Counted from the first letter of the stretch, positions 1 through 8,803 are shown. The stretch is 34,732 bases of DNA from DATCDR01 sp036510575 (GCA_036510575.1 DATCDR010000235.1:1-34732), one strand, 5' to 3'. The notes: generated by a model from the sequence alone, not told the origin. Translations and numbers: made by a program.

Positions 1-855
1 GAAGTGCTCTGTCGCGTCGTCGCGCCGCTGCTGCCATTCCTCGCAGAGGAGGTCTGGCGCCCGCTCACCGGGGAGCGAAGCGTGCACCTCGCCGACTGGC
101 CGAGCCCCGAGGAGCTCCCAGCCGACATAGAGCTTGTCGCATCGATGGACCTCGTCCGCGAGATCTGCTCAGCGGCGCACTCGATCCGCAAGGCCAACGG
201 GCTTCGTGCCCGACTGCCGCTTCGCACCCTGACCTTCGCCGGACCCGGCGCGGATCGCCTGAGCGGGCTGAGCGGGCTGAGCGAGTTGATCAAAGACGAG
301 GTGAACGTCAAAGAGGTCCGATTCTCCGACGACGTCGCCGCGGTCTCCAACGAACGCCTCAGCCTCATACCAGCAAAGCTCGGACCGCGCCTTGGCAGCC
401 GCACCCAAGAGGCCATCAACGCCGTTCGAGCAGGCGAGTGGCAACGTGGCGATGACGGGTCGATCGTCGCTGGAGGCATCGAGCTCGTAGACGGTGAGTA
501 CGAGCTCCTCGCCGTCGCCGCCGACGAGCGGGGCGCCCGCGTGCTTTCGAACGCCGCGGGCGTGGTGCTGCTCGACCGTGAAGCAGACGAGGAGCTCGAA
601 GCAGAAGGAACCGCTCGCGACATCGTCAGGTCAGTTCAAGAGGCGCGCAAGAAGGCGGGCCTGAATATCAGCGACAGGATCAAGTTGACGCTCGCCCTCC
701 CCGACGAGGTCGCCGAGACGGTGGAGGGTCACCTTGAATGGATCGCTGCCCAGACGCTGGCGCTCGAGATCGAACTGATCCCGCTCGAGGGTGCTACGCC
801 CACCCACGAGCTCTCCGACGCGACACCGATCGGCATCTACCTCAAGGCTGTCTGA
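1..855 (+). CDS. ileS: Isoleucyl-tRNA synthetase, C-terminal part (5' end outside window)
   Basis: The reading frame is open from the first base, so the gene is cut by the window edge; 284 codons of the C-terminal end are visible. IleRS charges tRNA-Ile with isoleucine in the cytoplasm. The visible part starts in the anticodon-binding helical domain (FLAEEVWRPL, then HLADWP, typical of class Ia synthetases) and runs into the C-terminal region of the long, eukaryote-like IleRS type (GTARDIVRSVQEARKKAGL, then IGIYLKAV at the end). A small in-frame repeat gives SGLSGLSEL near residue 90. It converges on divIVA with a 49-bp gap. The assignment rests on family resemblance of the C-terminal half only, because the HIGH and KMSKS motifs lie outside the window. 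Confidence 0.9.
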   Translation, partial: EVLCRVVAPLLPFLAEEVWRPLTGERSVHLADWPSPEELPADIELVASMDLVREICSAAHSIRKANGLRARLPLRTLTFAGPGADRLSGLSGLSELIKDEVNVKEVRFSDDVAAVSNERLSLIPAKLGPRLGSRTQEAINAVRAGEWQRGDDGSIVAGGIELVDGEYELLAVAADERGARVLSNAAGVVLLDREADEELEAEGTARDIVRSVQEARKKAGLNISDRIKLTLALPDEVAETVEGHLEWIAAQTLALEIELIPLEGATPTHELSDATPIGIYLKAV

Positions 856-873
856 GCAACGGCACGTCGAGCG

Positions 874-889
874 CGGCGCCGGCGCGCCG
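874..889. terminator. GC-only hairpin between convergent ileS and divIVA
   Basis: A 6-bp perfect stem, CGGCGC and GCGCCG, flanks a 4-base CGGC loop in the 49-bp gap between the two convergent stop codons. It could act in both directions. No T tract follows on either side, so termination by this element is uncertain. Confidence 0.3.
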
Positions 890-904
890 ACTCAGTCGAG
901 CTAG

Positions 905-1792
905 CTAGTTGTTGCGACTCGAGTCGCCAGAGTCATCACCACCGACGACCTGATTCTCGCCGGTTCTCGCCCAGCGGTCCCAGAGCTCCTCGTCCGGGTC
1001 GAGTGGGTCGGCGAGACGGTCGCGAAACGAACTGTCGCCAACCGCGCGCGCCGAGTCCTCGGCGACCGGCCGTGGCGGGTCAGGGAGCGCAAAGTGGAGA
1101 TCGAGCTCCTCTTCGTCTTCAGGCTCGAGATCCTCATCCGACTCCGCCAGCAGACCCCCGAGCGGCGAGACCGCTGCAGAAGAGACCGGCGAGACGGCCG
1201 CGGCCGACGTCTCGCCTTCGCTTGCTACGCCATCGCTTGGAGCAGCGACCTTTCGCGCCTCAGGGCTCGTGTTCAGATCCTCGATCTTCATCAACAGTGC
1301 CTTCAAGGAGTTCGTGAGACGAGTCTGCTCCGTGCCGACCAGCCCAACCAGTGAGGCGACCTCGGTTTCGAGACGAGCACGATCAGCACTTAGTCGGTCG
1401 ACCACGTTGTGCAGATCCACTTCAGCCTGGGACTTCATCCGCTCAGCAGTCGCTCGCGCGTCGCTCATCGCAGCAGCCGCAGCATTGCGAGCGTCCTCGA
1501 GGATCTTTGCCGCTTCCTCCTTGGCCTCTCGCACAGCCATGTCGGCGGTGCGCTGTGCCAACACGAGCGTCCGCTTGATGCTGTCGTCGTCATCGATCGA
1601 CGAAGCGGGCGCCGCAGGCGGTGCCTGGTGCTCCGCGCGGTCGGCGCGCGCGACTGCAGCGGCGAGCTCGGCGGACAGTTCGTCGAAGCCCACGGCCACG
1701 CGCTCTAGGAAGTCATCGACCTCGTCGGTGTCATAACCTCGGAGCCGATCGCGAAACTCCACTTCGCGCAGGATTTTTGCTGAAATATCCAT
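905..1792 (-). CDS. divIVA: DivIVA/Wag31 family polar growth and septum protein
   Basis: Product of 295 residues. The first ~35 residues match the DivIVA membrane-binding N-domain (FRDRLRGYDTDEVDDFLERV). A long coiled coil follows (about 70-175, rich in Ala, Glu, Arg), with a central AKEEAAKILEDARNAA stretch. The C-terminal ~120 residues are low-complexity and strongly acidic (SDEDLEPEDEEELDL) and contain a short AAVSP repeat. DivIVA proteins bind negatively curved membrane at poles and septa and recruit cell-wall growth machinery; in actinobacteria this is Wag31. It is the last gene of the dcw cluster, 77 nt after yggT, with its own probable promoter. The start is ATG with AAGGGG 12 nt upstream. 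Confidence 0.93.
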   Translation of the reverse strand: MDISAKILREVEFRDRLRGYDTDEVDDFLERVAVGFDELSAELAAAVARADRAEHQAPPAAPASSIDDDDSIKRTLVLAQRTADMAVREAKEEAAKILEDARNAAAAAMSDARATAERMKSQAEVDLHNVVDRLSADRARLETEVASLVGLVGTEQTRLTNSLKALLMKIEDLNTSPEARKVAAPSDGVASEGETSAAAVSPVSSAAVSPLGGLLAESDEDLEPEDEEELDLHFALPDPPRPVAEDSARAVGDSSFRDRLADPLDPDEELWDRWARTGENQVVGGDDSGDSSRNN

Positions 1793-1838
1793 AAGCGAAT
1801 GTTACCCCTTCACTCTAGGAACACGTGGATACTGCATC

Positions 1839-1867
1839 ACTTTACGAACACCTGGCTACCTTGCCAA
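1839..1867 (-). promoter_or_regulatory. Probable promoter of divIVA
   Basis: In the yggT-divIVA gap the minus strand reads TTGGCA, 17 bases, TAAAGT. The -10 hexamer is identical to the one proposed for mraZ. The predicted transcript start is near 1832, about 40 nt before the divIVA start codon. This is a pattern match only. Confidence 0.45.
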
Positions 1868-1869
1868 CA

Positions 1870-2124
1870 TTAAAAGATCCGCAGCAGGATCAATAGCACC
1901 ACAAAGATGATCATCGGGGAGAGATCAAGGGCCCCCGCACCGAAGCGAACTGGAGGGACGATTCGTCGGACTCTGCTGAGCAGCGGATCGGTCACCTTGC
2001 CGAGCGCCTGCTCAACGCGTGCCGCTGACGTCCCCGGCGTAATCGGGAACCAGGTGAACATGATCCGGACGAAGAGCACCACTAGGTAGAGCTCGATGAG
2101 GTCGCCGATTAGCCGCAGTGCCAT
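1870..2124 (-). CDS. yggT: YggT family small membrane protein
   Basis: An 84-residue protein with two hydrophobic segments (about 5-25 and 67-83) joined by a soluble loop with the family sequence LSRVRRIVPP. YggT/YlmG proteins sit in the cytoplasmic membrane between sepF and divIVA in most Gram-positive dcw clusters. They are linked to septum placement and shape, but the biochemical role is unknown. The ATG start has AAGAGG 7 nt upstream. It lies 126 nt after sepF. Confidence 0.88.
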   Translation of the reverse strand: MALRLIGDLIELYLVVLFVRIMFTWFPITPGTSAARVEQALGKVTDPLLSRVRRIVPPVRFGAGALDLSPMIIFVVLLILLRIF

Positions 2125-2250
2125 GCAGGCGCCTCTTCCTCGTCATTTGCCGAACGTCACAATGCGCCGCCACTTCTAGCGTAGTGAACTCCGCCATGAG
2201 ATCGGCGAACAGGGCCTGCTCGAGCCGCCAACAGCTCGATACACGCCGCG

Positions 2251-2835
2251 CTACTGCTGGAACAGGCCCCGCTCTTGGAGGCGAGAGCGCTCCTCGGCGG
2301 TTACCTCGACATTCGACGGCGTCAACAAGAACACGTGGTCGGCGACGCGCTCCATCGCGCCGCCGAGCGCGTACGTGAGGCCTGAGCAGAAGTCGATCAT
2401 GCGTCGACCGAGTTCGTTGTCGGAGAGCTGAAGGTTCACGATCACTGGATTGCCCTGCTTGATCAGGTCGCCGATCTCTTGTGCCTCGACGAAGTGCTCC
2501 GGCGCGACGATGTGCACCTTGGCTGCGACTTGGCGTGGACCAGTTAGTGGCCGGACCGAGCTCGGTCGCGAGTTGCTGTCGTCTTGGGACGGCGGCTGGC
2601 CCTGCTGGGTTGGCGCGTGCGAAGGCGACTGCAGCGGACGGATGGTTCCGCCAAAGGAGCGCTGCTCGGGCTCGTCTGCGTCGCGGCGCGGGTAGACCGT
2701 CCGCCCGACGAGGGGAGGTGCGGCGACAGGTGGCGCGTCTTCGCCGTAGTCCTCGTAGTCGTCGTATTCGTACTCGTCCTCATCAAGGTCCTTCAAACCG
2801 AGATACGCGAGTGCCTTATTCATAAACGATGGCAT
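2251..2835 (-). CDS. sepF: SepF, FtsZ membrane anchor and cell-division protein
   Basis: Start chosen at the ATG giving MPSFMNKAL, because GGAGGA stands just upstream; a longer frame to 2892 overlaps yggS and is less likely. The 194-residue product has a short N-terminal helix for membrane binding, an acidic and proline/glutamine-rich linker (about 20-100), and a C-terminal SepF domain from about residue 102 (KVHIVAPEHFVEAQEIGD, then VIVNLQLSDNELGRRMIDF). SepF polymerises on the membrane and tethers the C-terminal tail of FtsZ. In bacteria without FtsA, as this cluster suggests, it is the main FtsZ anchor. It is 31 nt downstream of yggS. Confidence 0.93.
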   Translation of the reverse strand: MPSFMNKALAYLGLKDLDEDEYEYDDYEDYGEDAPPVAAPPLVGRTVYPRRDADEPEQRSFGGTIRPLQSPSHAPTQQGQPPSQDDSNSRPSSVRPLTGPRQVAAKVHIVAPEHFVEAQEIGDLIKQGNPVIVNLQLSDNELGRRMIDFCSGLTYALGGAMERVADHVFLLTPSNVEVTAEERSRLQERGLFQQ

Positions 2836-2866
2836 CGATTCTCCTCCGTAACAGTCATTCTTGCAC

Positions 2867-3565
2867 TCACCCCTTGGATGCGCGGGGACCAAAGAGCGAG
2901 GTACCGACTCGAATCTCGGTCGCGCCCGCCGCTACGGCCATCTCGAGGTCCTCGCTCATACCCATCGAGCACTCGGTGAGCCCGAGATCACGGGCCAGCT
3001 GTCCGACCAGGTGAAAGCAGTTCTCAGCGGCCACCCCGCCACCTGGAGGCGCAACGGTCATCAAACCGTCGACCACGATCGGCACCTCGTGCAGTGCCTC
3101 GACGAGCGCCGGCGCTTCGGTTAGCGAGACGCCGTTTCGCCCGGCAAGCCCGGTCGCGTCCACTTCGACGAAGACCGATGCGCCCGGCGCCCGGCGGGCG
3201 ATGTCACGTCCCTCTTCGATCCGCGCCACTCCCTCGTAGCAAGCGACGAACGGAGCGAGGCGGGCGAGCTTGTTGCGCTGGATGGTGCCGATGAAACGCC
3301 ACCTGATCGCCGGTTCGTCAGCGAGCTCGATCGCCTTTGCACAGAGCTCATCGGCGTAGTTCTCGCCGAACTCGACGATGCCTGCCGCGAGTGCGGCCCG
3401 GATCGCGTCCGGCGGGAAGGTCTTTGCCACCGCGACGATCCTGACCCGATCGACATCACCGGCGGCGAGCGCGATGCGGGTTTGCAGCGTCGTGAGGCGC
3501 TCTCGGATCACCTCGGGCGACCACGTCGGCGCGCCGACGCCGCGACCCTCGCCCGGCGAGCTCAC
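2867..3565 (-). CDS. yggS: YggS/PLPBP family pyridoxal-phosphate homeostasis protein
   Basis: A 232-residue, single-domain alanine-racemase-fold protein that binds PLP and influences vitamin B6 and amino-acid balance; no enzyme activity is established for the family. The PLP lysine lies in IVAVAKTFP, and the family patterns FGENYADEL, WRFIGTIQRNK and MGMSEDLEMAV are present. GTG at 3565 is chosen as the start: its GTGA overlaps the pgeF stop by 4 nt and GGAGGG stands upstream. A longer ORF to 3631 would overlap pgeF by about 70 nt. The position between pgeF and sepF is conserved in actinobacteria. Confidence 0.92.
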   Translation of the reverse strand: MSSPGEGRGVGAPTWSPEVIRERLTTLQTRIALAAGDVDRVRIVAVAKTFPPDAIRAALAAGIVEFGENYADELCAKAIELADEPAIRWRFIGTIQRNKLARLAPFVACYEGVARIEEGRDIARRAPGASVFVEVDATGLAGRNGVSLTEAPALVEALHEVPIVVDGLMTVAPPGGGVAAENCFHLVGQLARDLGLTECSMGMSEDLEMAVAAGATEIRVGTSLFGPRASKG

Positions 3566-4242
3566 GATCCCTCCCGCCAGCAGACGAGCCCGTGGCGCGC
3601 GACGCCGCGCCGAGCCCTCCAGGAGTACCACTCCCCCGTACAGGCGGTGCAGCCGCCAAGCGAGGTGACCACCTCGACTCCTGCTCGTCGAAGGGCCTCG
3701 CGCACACCAGACGGAAGGTCGAACGCGGCCTTGCCGTCGGTGGTCGTTCCACGCACCTCGTCCCCGAACACAGCCGCCGCGGCATCGAGATCACCAGGTG
3801 AGAACTCGTAGCACTCGGGATGGATCATGGGTGAGGTGGCTGCGTGGATCTCACCTGCACCAAGGGCGCGCAGCGCCTCGACCGTCGCGCCGATGACGTT
3901 TTCCGTGAGTCCCTTCCAGCCGGCGTGCGCGATGCCGACCGGTCCCTCGCGAGAGGCGAATGCGATCAACGCGCAGTCCGCGCCGAACATCGCAATCGGC
4001 GTATCGGCCGCGGCGGTGACGATGCCATCGGCCTCGAGAGCCGTCGGCCCCAGCGGGCGCCCGATCTCGATGACGTTCGAGCCGTGAACCTGCCTGGAAC
4101 TGCTCCAGGGCGCGCCGGCCAGGCGTTCTTGGAGGGCAATGGCACCGAGCGCGACCGGCCGGACGTCGCCATCGGTCACGTTCGACATCTGCCAGCGCGC
4201 GCCAAAGGCTCCTCGGGTCGCGGACACCTCGTCCGCGGACAT
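3562..4242 (-). CDS. pgeF: PgeF/YfiH multicopper-like peptidoglycan editing factor
   Basis: 226 residues, normal length for the family formerly called laccase-domain or polyphenol oxidase. Metal and substrate motifs are visible: RQVHGSNV, a DC pair in GADCALIAF, HAGWKGL, a conserved Cys in HPECYEF, and C-terminal CTACTGEWYSWRARRG. In E. coli PgeF removes L-Ser wrongly built into the peptidoglycan precursor in place of L-Ala; related proteins show purine nucleoside phosphorylase or oxidase activity. The start is 4 nt after the ftsZ stop and the end overlaps yggS, so it is probably translated with both. Confidence 0.9.
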   Translation of the reverse strand: MSADEVSATRGAFGARWQMSNVTDGDVRPVALGAIALQERLAGAPWSSSRQVHGSNVIEIGRPLGPTALEADGIVTAAADTPIAMFGADCALIAFASREGPVGIAHAGWKGLTENVIGATVEALRALGAGEIHAATSPMIHPECYEFSPGDLDAAAAVFGDEVRGTTTDGKAAFDLPSGVREALRRAGVEVVTSLGGCTACTGEWYSWRARRGVARHGLVCWREGS

Positions 4243-4246
4243 CGAG

Positions 4247-5347
4247 CTACCGGAGAAACGAGGGGACGTCGAAGCCGTCGTCGTCGTCGATGTCGAGCTC
4301 GCTTTCGCCGAGCTTGAAGACGTCGACCTGCTCGGTCGGAGCGTCCCTCGAGGGGTGCGCCACGTTCGGGCGCGCGACGCGGCCGTCGGTACGCGTCTCG
4401 TAGGTGTCGAACCCTGCGGCGATCACCGTGACGCGGACCGAGTCGCCCAGGCTGTCGTCGATGACGCTGCCGAAGATGATGTTCGCGTCCGGGTGCGCCA
4501 CACCGTGGATGATCTCTGCTGCTTCGTTGACCTCGAGGAGTCCAAGGCTCCGGCCGCCGGCGATGTTCAACAGCACGCCGCGCGCGCCTTCGATCGAGGC
4601 CTCGAGCAGTGGCGAGGTAATCGCGTGGCGAGCGGCGTTGGCGGCCCTGCCCTCGCCGGTCGCGGTCCCGATCCCCATGATCGCCGAGCCGGCGTTATTC
4701 ATCACCATCTTCACGTCGGCGAAGTCGGTGTTGATCAGTCCTGGGATGTTGATCAGGTCCGTGATCCCCTGCACACCTTGGAGCAGCACCTCATCGGCGA
4801 TCTTGAACGCGTCGACCATGGTGGTGTTCGGGTCGGTCAAGCTGAGCAGCCGGTCGTTCGGAATGATGATGAGGGTGTCGACCTTCTCTTTCAGGCGCTG
4901 GATCCCCTGCTCTGCCTGATTGCTACGACGCTTGCCTTCGAAGGCGAACGGGCGGGTCACGATCCCGATCGTCAAGATGCCAAGGCTTTTCGCGACGTCC
5001 GCGATCACCGGCGCAGCTCCGGTTCCGGTGCCACCTCCCTTGCCGGCGGTGATGAAGACCATGTCGGCACCCTTTAGTACCTCTTGGATCTCTTCGAGGT
5101 GCTCCTCGGCGGACTCACGACCTACTTCCGGGTCGCTCCCGGCGCCTAAGCCACGCGTGCGCTGCCGGCCGATGTCGAGCTTGATGTCTGCTTCGCTCAT
5201 GAGCAACGCCTGCGCATCGGTGTTCACGGCGATGAACTCGACGCCCGTCAGCCCCGCATCGATCATCCGATTTACTGCGTTGACCCCGGCTCCGCCGACT
5301 CCGACGACTTTGATAACGGCGATGAAGCTCTGCGCTGTGCCGTTCAT
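4247..5347 (-). CDS. ftsZ: FtsZ, tubulin-like cell-division GTPase
   Basis: A 366-residue FtsZ that polymerises with GTP into the cytokinetic ring. The GTP-binding signature GGGTGTG lies near residues 104-110. The early glycine loop reads VGVGGAGVNAVNRM, and the switch/T7 region contains NTDFADVKMVMNNAG. The acidic linker is short (DIDDDDGF) and the C-terminal peptide DVPSFLR is the docking motif for SepF and other partners. ATG at 5347 (MNGTAQ) is preferred over ATG at 5377, because the upstream start has no ribosome site while AAGGGG lies before 5347. A candidate promoter lies in the 232-bp gap after ftsQ. Confidence 0.97.
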   Translation of the reverse strand: MNGTAQSFIAVIKVVGVGGAGVNAVNRMIDAGLTGVEFIAVNTDAQALLMSEADIKLDIGRQRTRGLGAGSDPEVGRESAEEHLEEIQEVLKGADMVFITAGKGGGTGTGAAPVIADVAKSLGILTIGIVTRPFAFEGKRRSNQAEQGIQRLKEKVDTLIIIPNDRLLSLTDPNTTMVDAFKIADEVLLQGVQGITDLINIPGLINTDFADVKMVMNNAGSAIMGIGTATGEGRAANAARHAITSPLLEASIEGARGVLLNIAGGRSLGLLEVNEAAEIIHGVAHPDANIIFGSVIDDSLGDSVRVTVIAAGFDTYETRTDGRVARPNVAHPSRDAPTEQVDVFKLGESELDIDDDDGFDVPSFLR

Positions 5348-5512
5348 TGTTGTGCCCCTTGCCTTCCTGGCGACCATCGGCGATGCGTCTGGTCGTTATG
5401 AACTTCGAGCCTAGGTCCACTTCAGCACCGCTCGTGAAGCGGGAAATACCGTGGTCATCAGTGGTGCACGGGCTCAAGGGCCCCACGTCGACTTCGGCAT
5501 TGCGGTAACGGG

Positions 5513-5541
5513 AGGTTAGGGCCGGAGTATCTAGCGGTCAA
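5513..5541 (-). promoter_or_regulatory. Candidate promoter of ftsZ
   Basis: The ftsQ-ftsZ gap (5348-5579) is one of the few sizeable gaps in the dcw cluster. On the minus strand it holds TTGACC, 17 bases, TAACCT. The implied untranslated leader is about 160 nt and contains short inverted repeats (for example CCGTG and CACGG near 5450-5471). ftsZ often has its own promoters, which supports but does not prove this one. Confidence 0.35.
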
Positions 5542-5579
5542 GGCCGACACCCCTTGGCAGGCAGGCGTTTTCCTCGTAT

Positions 5580-6425
5580 TCACGAGGACGTAACAACTGG
5601 CGCGTCGGGCACTCGGAGATCGATCGAACTGTGCGCGCCGAGCACGACCGAGGGGGTTGCGAGCATCGTCGCGAGTGCGGTCATCTTCGCGACGAGATCC
5701 GTTGCTTGACCAAGCTCGGCCTTGGCGCCCGACCGGAGCTGCACGACGACGCCGGTCGAGGTGCCCTCGACGGTCGCTATCGCGCGGAGTATCGACTCCG
5801 GCACCGCCGAGGCGACGAGCGCTAGTAGGGCATCGGCTCTTGGCAACGAGTGCCCCGGTGTGAGCGAGGTGAGCCCCGGGATGACGAGTGGCACGAGACC
5901 AGTCGGCGGCGCAGACGAGATCTCGAGTAGCCGGCCGGTCTCGTCGACGACGCCGAACAGGTGCGCGCTGACGCTAAAGGTCGCAACCGGGTTCCGCTCG
6001 GTGACTGTGATCAGGACCGAGTCAGGCCACTCCCGGTGGATCACCGCGGTATCGATGAACGGCAGGCGCTCGATCGAGGATTGCTCGCGGGCGACGTCGA
6101 TGTTCAACAGCGCAGGATGCGCGAGCATCCCGCTCGCGTCGAGGATCTGCTGATCGGTCGTTGCCTGGTTGCCGACGATGGTCACGTGGCGCGCTGCGAA
6201 CAACGAGGAGTGGAGCGCCACGTAGGCGATCACGACGACGCTGAGCAGCGAGAGCGCGCCGAGCAGCATCATCAGCCGCCGCCGCCCAGCCTCTCGCCCG
6301 ACATCGGCTCGCCGACTGGCCAGCCTCGGGTGCATCCGAAACCTCCGGGGCGAGCCCTCGGTCGCAGTCGGTTCGGCTCGCGAACTCGTGCGCCGTTTCG
6401 CCGCGGGCGTGGGCGAATCCTCCAT
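5580..6425 (-). CDS. ftsQ: FtsQ, POTRA-domain divisome protein
   Basis: 281 residues in bitopic FtsQ layout. A basic cytoplasmic N-terminus (about 1-50) leads to one membrane segment (LMMLLGALSLLSVVVIAYVAL). A POTRA domain begins with VTIVGNQATTDQQILDASG and is followed by the FtsQ beta domain (DTAVIHREWPDSVLITVTER). FtsQ joins FtsL and the DivIC/FtsB-type protein outside the membrane to recruit and regulate FtsW-FtsI. The ATG at 6425 overlaps the murB stop by one base (TGATG); a TTG one codon upstream is also possible. No ddl or ftsA lies between it and ftsZ. Confidence 0.9.
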   Translation of the reverse strand: MEDSPTPAAKRRTSSRAEPTATEGSPRRFRMHPRLASRRADVGREAGRRRLMMLLGALSLLSVVVIAYVALHSSLFAARHVTIVGNQATTDQQILDASGMLAHPALLNIDVAREQSSIERLPFIDTAVIHREWPDSVLITVTERNPVATFSVSAHLFGVVDETGRLLEISSAPPTGLVPLVIPGLTSLTPGHSLPRADALLALVASAVPESILRAIATVEGTSTGVVVQLRSGAKAELGQATDLVAKMTALATMLATPSVVLGAHSSIDLRVPDAPVVTSS

Positions 6426-7342
6426 CAATCAAAGCCGATCCGACGGACTTCTGGAACCAGTCGTACGCCCGCTCGCTCCTCGACGATGCGGATAACCGCT
6501 TCGATCAGCGCCGCGACATCGTCACTCGATGCACCGACGTCGAGCTGGATGAAGTTCGCGTGCTTCTCCGAGATCGACGCGCCGCCGATCCGGAAGCCCT
6601 TCAGCCCGAGCTCGTCGATGATCCTGCCCGCTGAGTCGCCGACGGGGTTCTGGAACACCGACCCAGCATTCCTGCCGCCAGGTTGGTTGAGCCGCCGCCA
6701 ACGCACGATCTCCTCGATCGAGCGGGCAGCTAGTTCGGCGTCGCCGTGTGGCGCGGCGAAGGTCGCTTGCACGACGACATCGGTTGAGCGAAGCGCTGAG
6801 TGCCGATAGGAGAACTCCAGCTCGTCAGGGCGAAGCGTGACGATGCCGCCCGCGACGAGGTCGGCCACCCGACACTCAAGGAGCGCCGAGGCAGTGTCGG
6901 AGCCGTGGCCACCCGCGTTCATCGCGACCGCACCTCCGACGCTTCCTGGGATGCCGACCGCCCAGGCAAGTGTTGGTCTCGCCGCGGTGGCGGCGCGGCG
7001 CGCAAGCACGGGAAGCGCGGTCGCCCCACCTGCGGTGATGGTCTCGTCCTCGACCCGAATCCAGTCGTAGGCTGGTCCAAGGGCGACGACGACGCCGCTA
7101 AATCCTCGCTCTGCGATCAAGAGATTCGACCCGTTGCCGACGACGAGCACCTCGACGCCGCTTTCGCGCACCGCGTCGGAGACCACCGCGAGCGAATCCT
7201 CGTCGTTCACGACGACCAAGAGCGCGGCCGACCCGCCGCTGCGATAGGTCGTGCGGGCGCCGAGCGGCTCGTTTCGGCTCGCCAGCTCGCCGAGGATCCG
7301 CGCAGCTACGTGCAGGCCCTCGTCGAGATCTGCACCACTCAC
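6425..7342 (-). CDS. murB: MurB, UDP-N-acetylenolpyruvoylglucosamine reductase
   Basis: 305 residues; an FAD enzyme that reduces enolpyruvyl-UDP-GlcNAc with NADPH to UDP-MurNAc. FAD-site motifs are YRSGGSA, VVGNGSNLLI and VGIPGSVGGAVAMNAGG. The catalytic serine lies in NAGSVFQNP, followed by IIDELGLKGFRIGG and SEKHANFI. GTG at 7342 is chosen because it overlaps the murC stop as GTGA; the longer frame to 7450 runs back into murC in another frame. The order murG-murC-murB-ftsQ is common in actinobacterial dcw clusters. Confidence 0.94.
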   Translation of the reverse strand: MSGADLDEGLHVAARILGELASRNEPLGARTTYRSGGSAALLVVVNDEDSLAVVSDAVRESGVEVLVVGNGSNLLIAERGFSGVVVALGPAYDWIRVEDETITAGGATALPVLARRAATAARPTLAWAVGIPGSVGGAVAMNAGGHGSDTASALLECRVADLVAGGIVTLRPDELEFSYRHSALRSTDVVVQATFAAPHGDAELAARSIEEIVRWRRLNQPGGRNAGSVFQNPVGDSAGRIIDELGLKGFRIGGASISEKHANFIQLDVGASSDDVAALIEAVIRIVEERAGVRLVPEVRRIGFD

Positions 7343-8742
7343 GAAGCTGTCTCGGTCATGAGCTGCAACAGCTCGTCGGGAAGCGTGGTCAGATCTCCAG
7401 CCGACATCGTGAGGCAGCAGTCGCCCACTTGCAGGTTGGCGCTCAGCCACCTCGCGAGCTGACCGCGCTGCGCTAGATAGTGCACCTCGATATCTGGCCT
7501 GCTGGTTGCGATCGCGTCAGCAATGAGGCGACCCGACACGCCTGGCAACACCGGCTCGCCGGCCCCGTAGATCCCCGTCACGACAACGACGTCGGCGTCG
7601 GCGAAGGCATCCCCGAAGGAGTCCGCGAGCGATGCGACCCGCGAGTACCGGTGCGGCTGGAACACCGCGACGGTCCGATCGAATCCGCCCAGGCGAGCCG
7701 CCGCCAAGGTAACCGAGACCTCTGCGGGGAGGTGGGCGTAGTCGTCGACGAAGGTCACGCCTCGGGCCTCGCCACGGAAGGCAAATCGCCGCGTGACGCC
7801 GGTGAATCGGGCGAGCGCACGCTTGGCCGCGTCCATCGGCACGCCGAGTGCGGTTGCCGCGCAAAGCGCACCGGCGGCGTTCAGCGCATTGTGGACGCCA
7901 GGGACTGGGAGCTCGAAGGTGCCGAGATAGGCGCCTGAACGCCGCAGCACGAAGGAGATGTCGGCACGCCCGCCGCCGAAGGAGTCGATGCAGAACTCCG
8001 CATCGGGCGAGAAGCCGTAGGTGAGTGCCGACTCCGGAGCTAGCGAGCGCGCTCGTGGGTGGTCGGCGCAGACGACCGCCGCTTTCGCACTGCTTAAGAA
8101 CTGCGAAAACGCGAGCCCGAGTGCATCGACGGAGCCGTAGTGGTCGAGATGGTCAGGGTCGACGTTCGTCACCAAAGCCAGCTCCGCGCCGAGGCGAAGG
8201 AACGTGCCGTCGCTCTCGTCGGCCTCGACGACGAGCCACTCGCCACGACCCCAGGCCGCACTCGTCCCGATCTCGTTGACGTCGCCACCGATGAGAAAGG
8301 AAGGGTCGAGATTTGCCTCGAGGAGGATGAGCGCCAGCATCGACGTCGTGGTCGTCTTGCCGTGCGTACCCGAGATCGCGGCGCAGCGCCGAAGCGCCGT
8401 GATCGAGGCCAGCAGGTCCGCTCGCGAGAGCACCGGGATGCCTCGTCGTCGCGCGGCTTGCACCTCCACGTTGTTCTCCGCGATGGCCGTCGACTTCGCG
8501 AGCACCGTCGCATTGGCGAGGTTCTCACTCGCGTGGCCGATTTCCACCCGTACGCCGAGTGCGCGGAGGCGGTCGAGGACTCCCCCGTCTTTCAGGTCAC
8601 TTCCTGAGACCTCGTGGCCCATCTCGACGAGCACCGTCGCGATCGCGCTCATTCCCGCGCCGCCGAGTCCGACGAGGTGAACCGAGATCGGCGTCGACAG
8701 ATCGAGCACGATCTCAGACTCTTGTGGGTGGTCCGCGGTCAT
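7339..8742 (-). CDS. murC: MurC, UDP-N-acetylmuramate-L-alanine ligase
   Basis: 467 residues with the three Mur ligase domains. The N-terminal Rossmann part reads HLVGLGGAGMSAIA. The ATP P-loop is SGTHGKTTTTSM, followed by VVEADESDGTFL and TNVDPDHLDHYG. The C-terminal domain carries FVDDYAHLPAEV, where most MurC enzymes have YAHHPTE. It adds L-Ala to UDP-MurNAc using ATP, the first step of stem-peptide assembly. The ATG start has GAGGTG 6 nt upstream. A 61-bp gap separates it from murG, and its stop overlaps murB. Confidence 0.95.
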   Translation of the reverse strand: MTADHPQESEIVLDLSTPISVHLVGLGGAGMSAIATVLVEMGHEVSGSDLKDGGVLDRLRALGVRVEIGHASENLANATVLAKSTAIAENNVEVQAARRRGIPVLSRADLLASITALRRCAAISGTHGKTTTTSMLALILLEANLDPSFLIGGDVNEIGTSAAWGRGEWLVVEADESDGTFLRLGAELALVTNVDPDHLDHYGSVDALGLAFSQFLSSAKAAVVCADHPRARSLAPESALTYGFSPDAEFCIDSFGGGRADISFVLRRSGAYLGTFELPVPGVHNALNAAGALCAATALGVPMDAAKRALARFTGVTRRFAFRGEARGVTFVDDYAHLPAEVSVTLAAARLGGFDRTVAVFQPHRYSRVASLADSFGDAFADADVVVVTGIYGAGEPVLPGVSGRLIADAIATSRPDIEVHYLAQRGQLARWLSANLQVGDCCLTMSAGDLTTLPDELLQLMTETAS

Positions 8743-8803
8743 CGGTTCACCTCTCTAACCGAGCGCTGCTCGCTCATCGCCGATGCCTCGCTGAAAGCAT
8801 GAC

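Noticed and set aside
901..1792. Several long ORFs on the plus strand opposite divIVA
   Set aside because: They are shadows of the minus-strand gene in a GC-rich genome; translations are Arg/Ser-rich with no motif.
2836..2892. Upstream extension of SepF to 2892
   Set aside because: It overlaps yggS and contains no conserved residues; the ATG at 2835 has GGAGGA just upstream.
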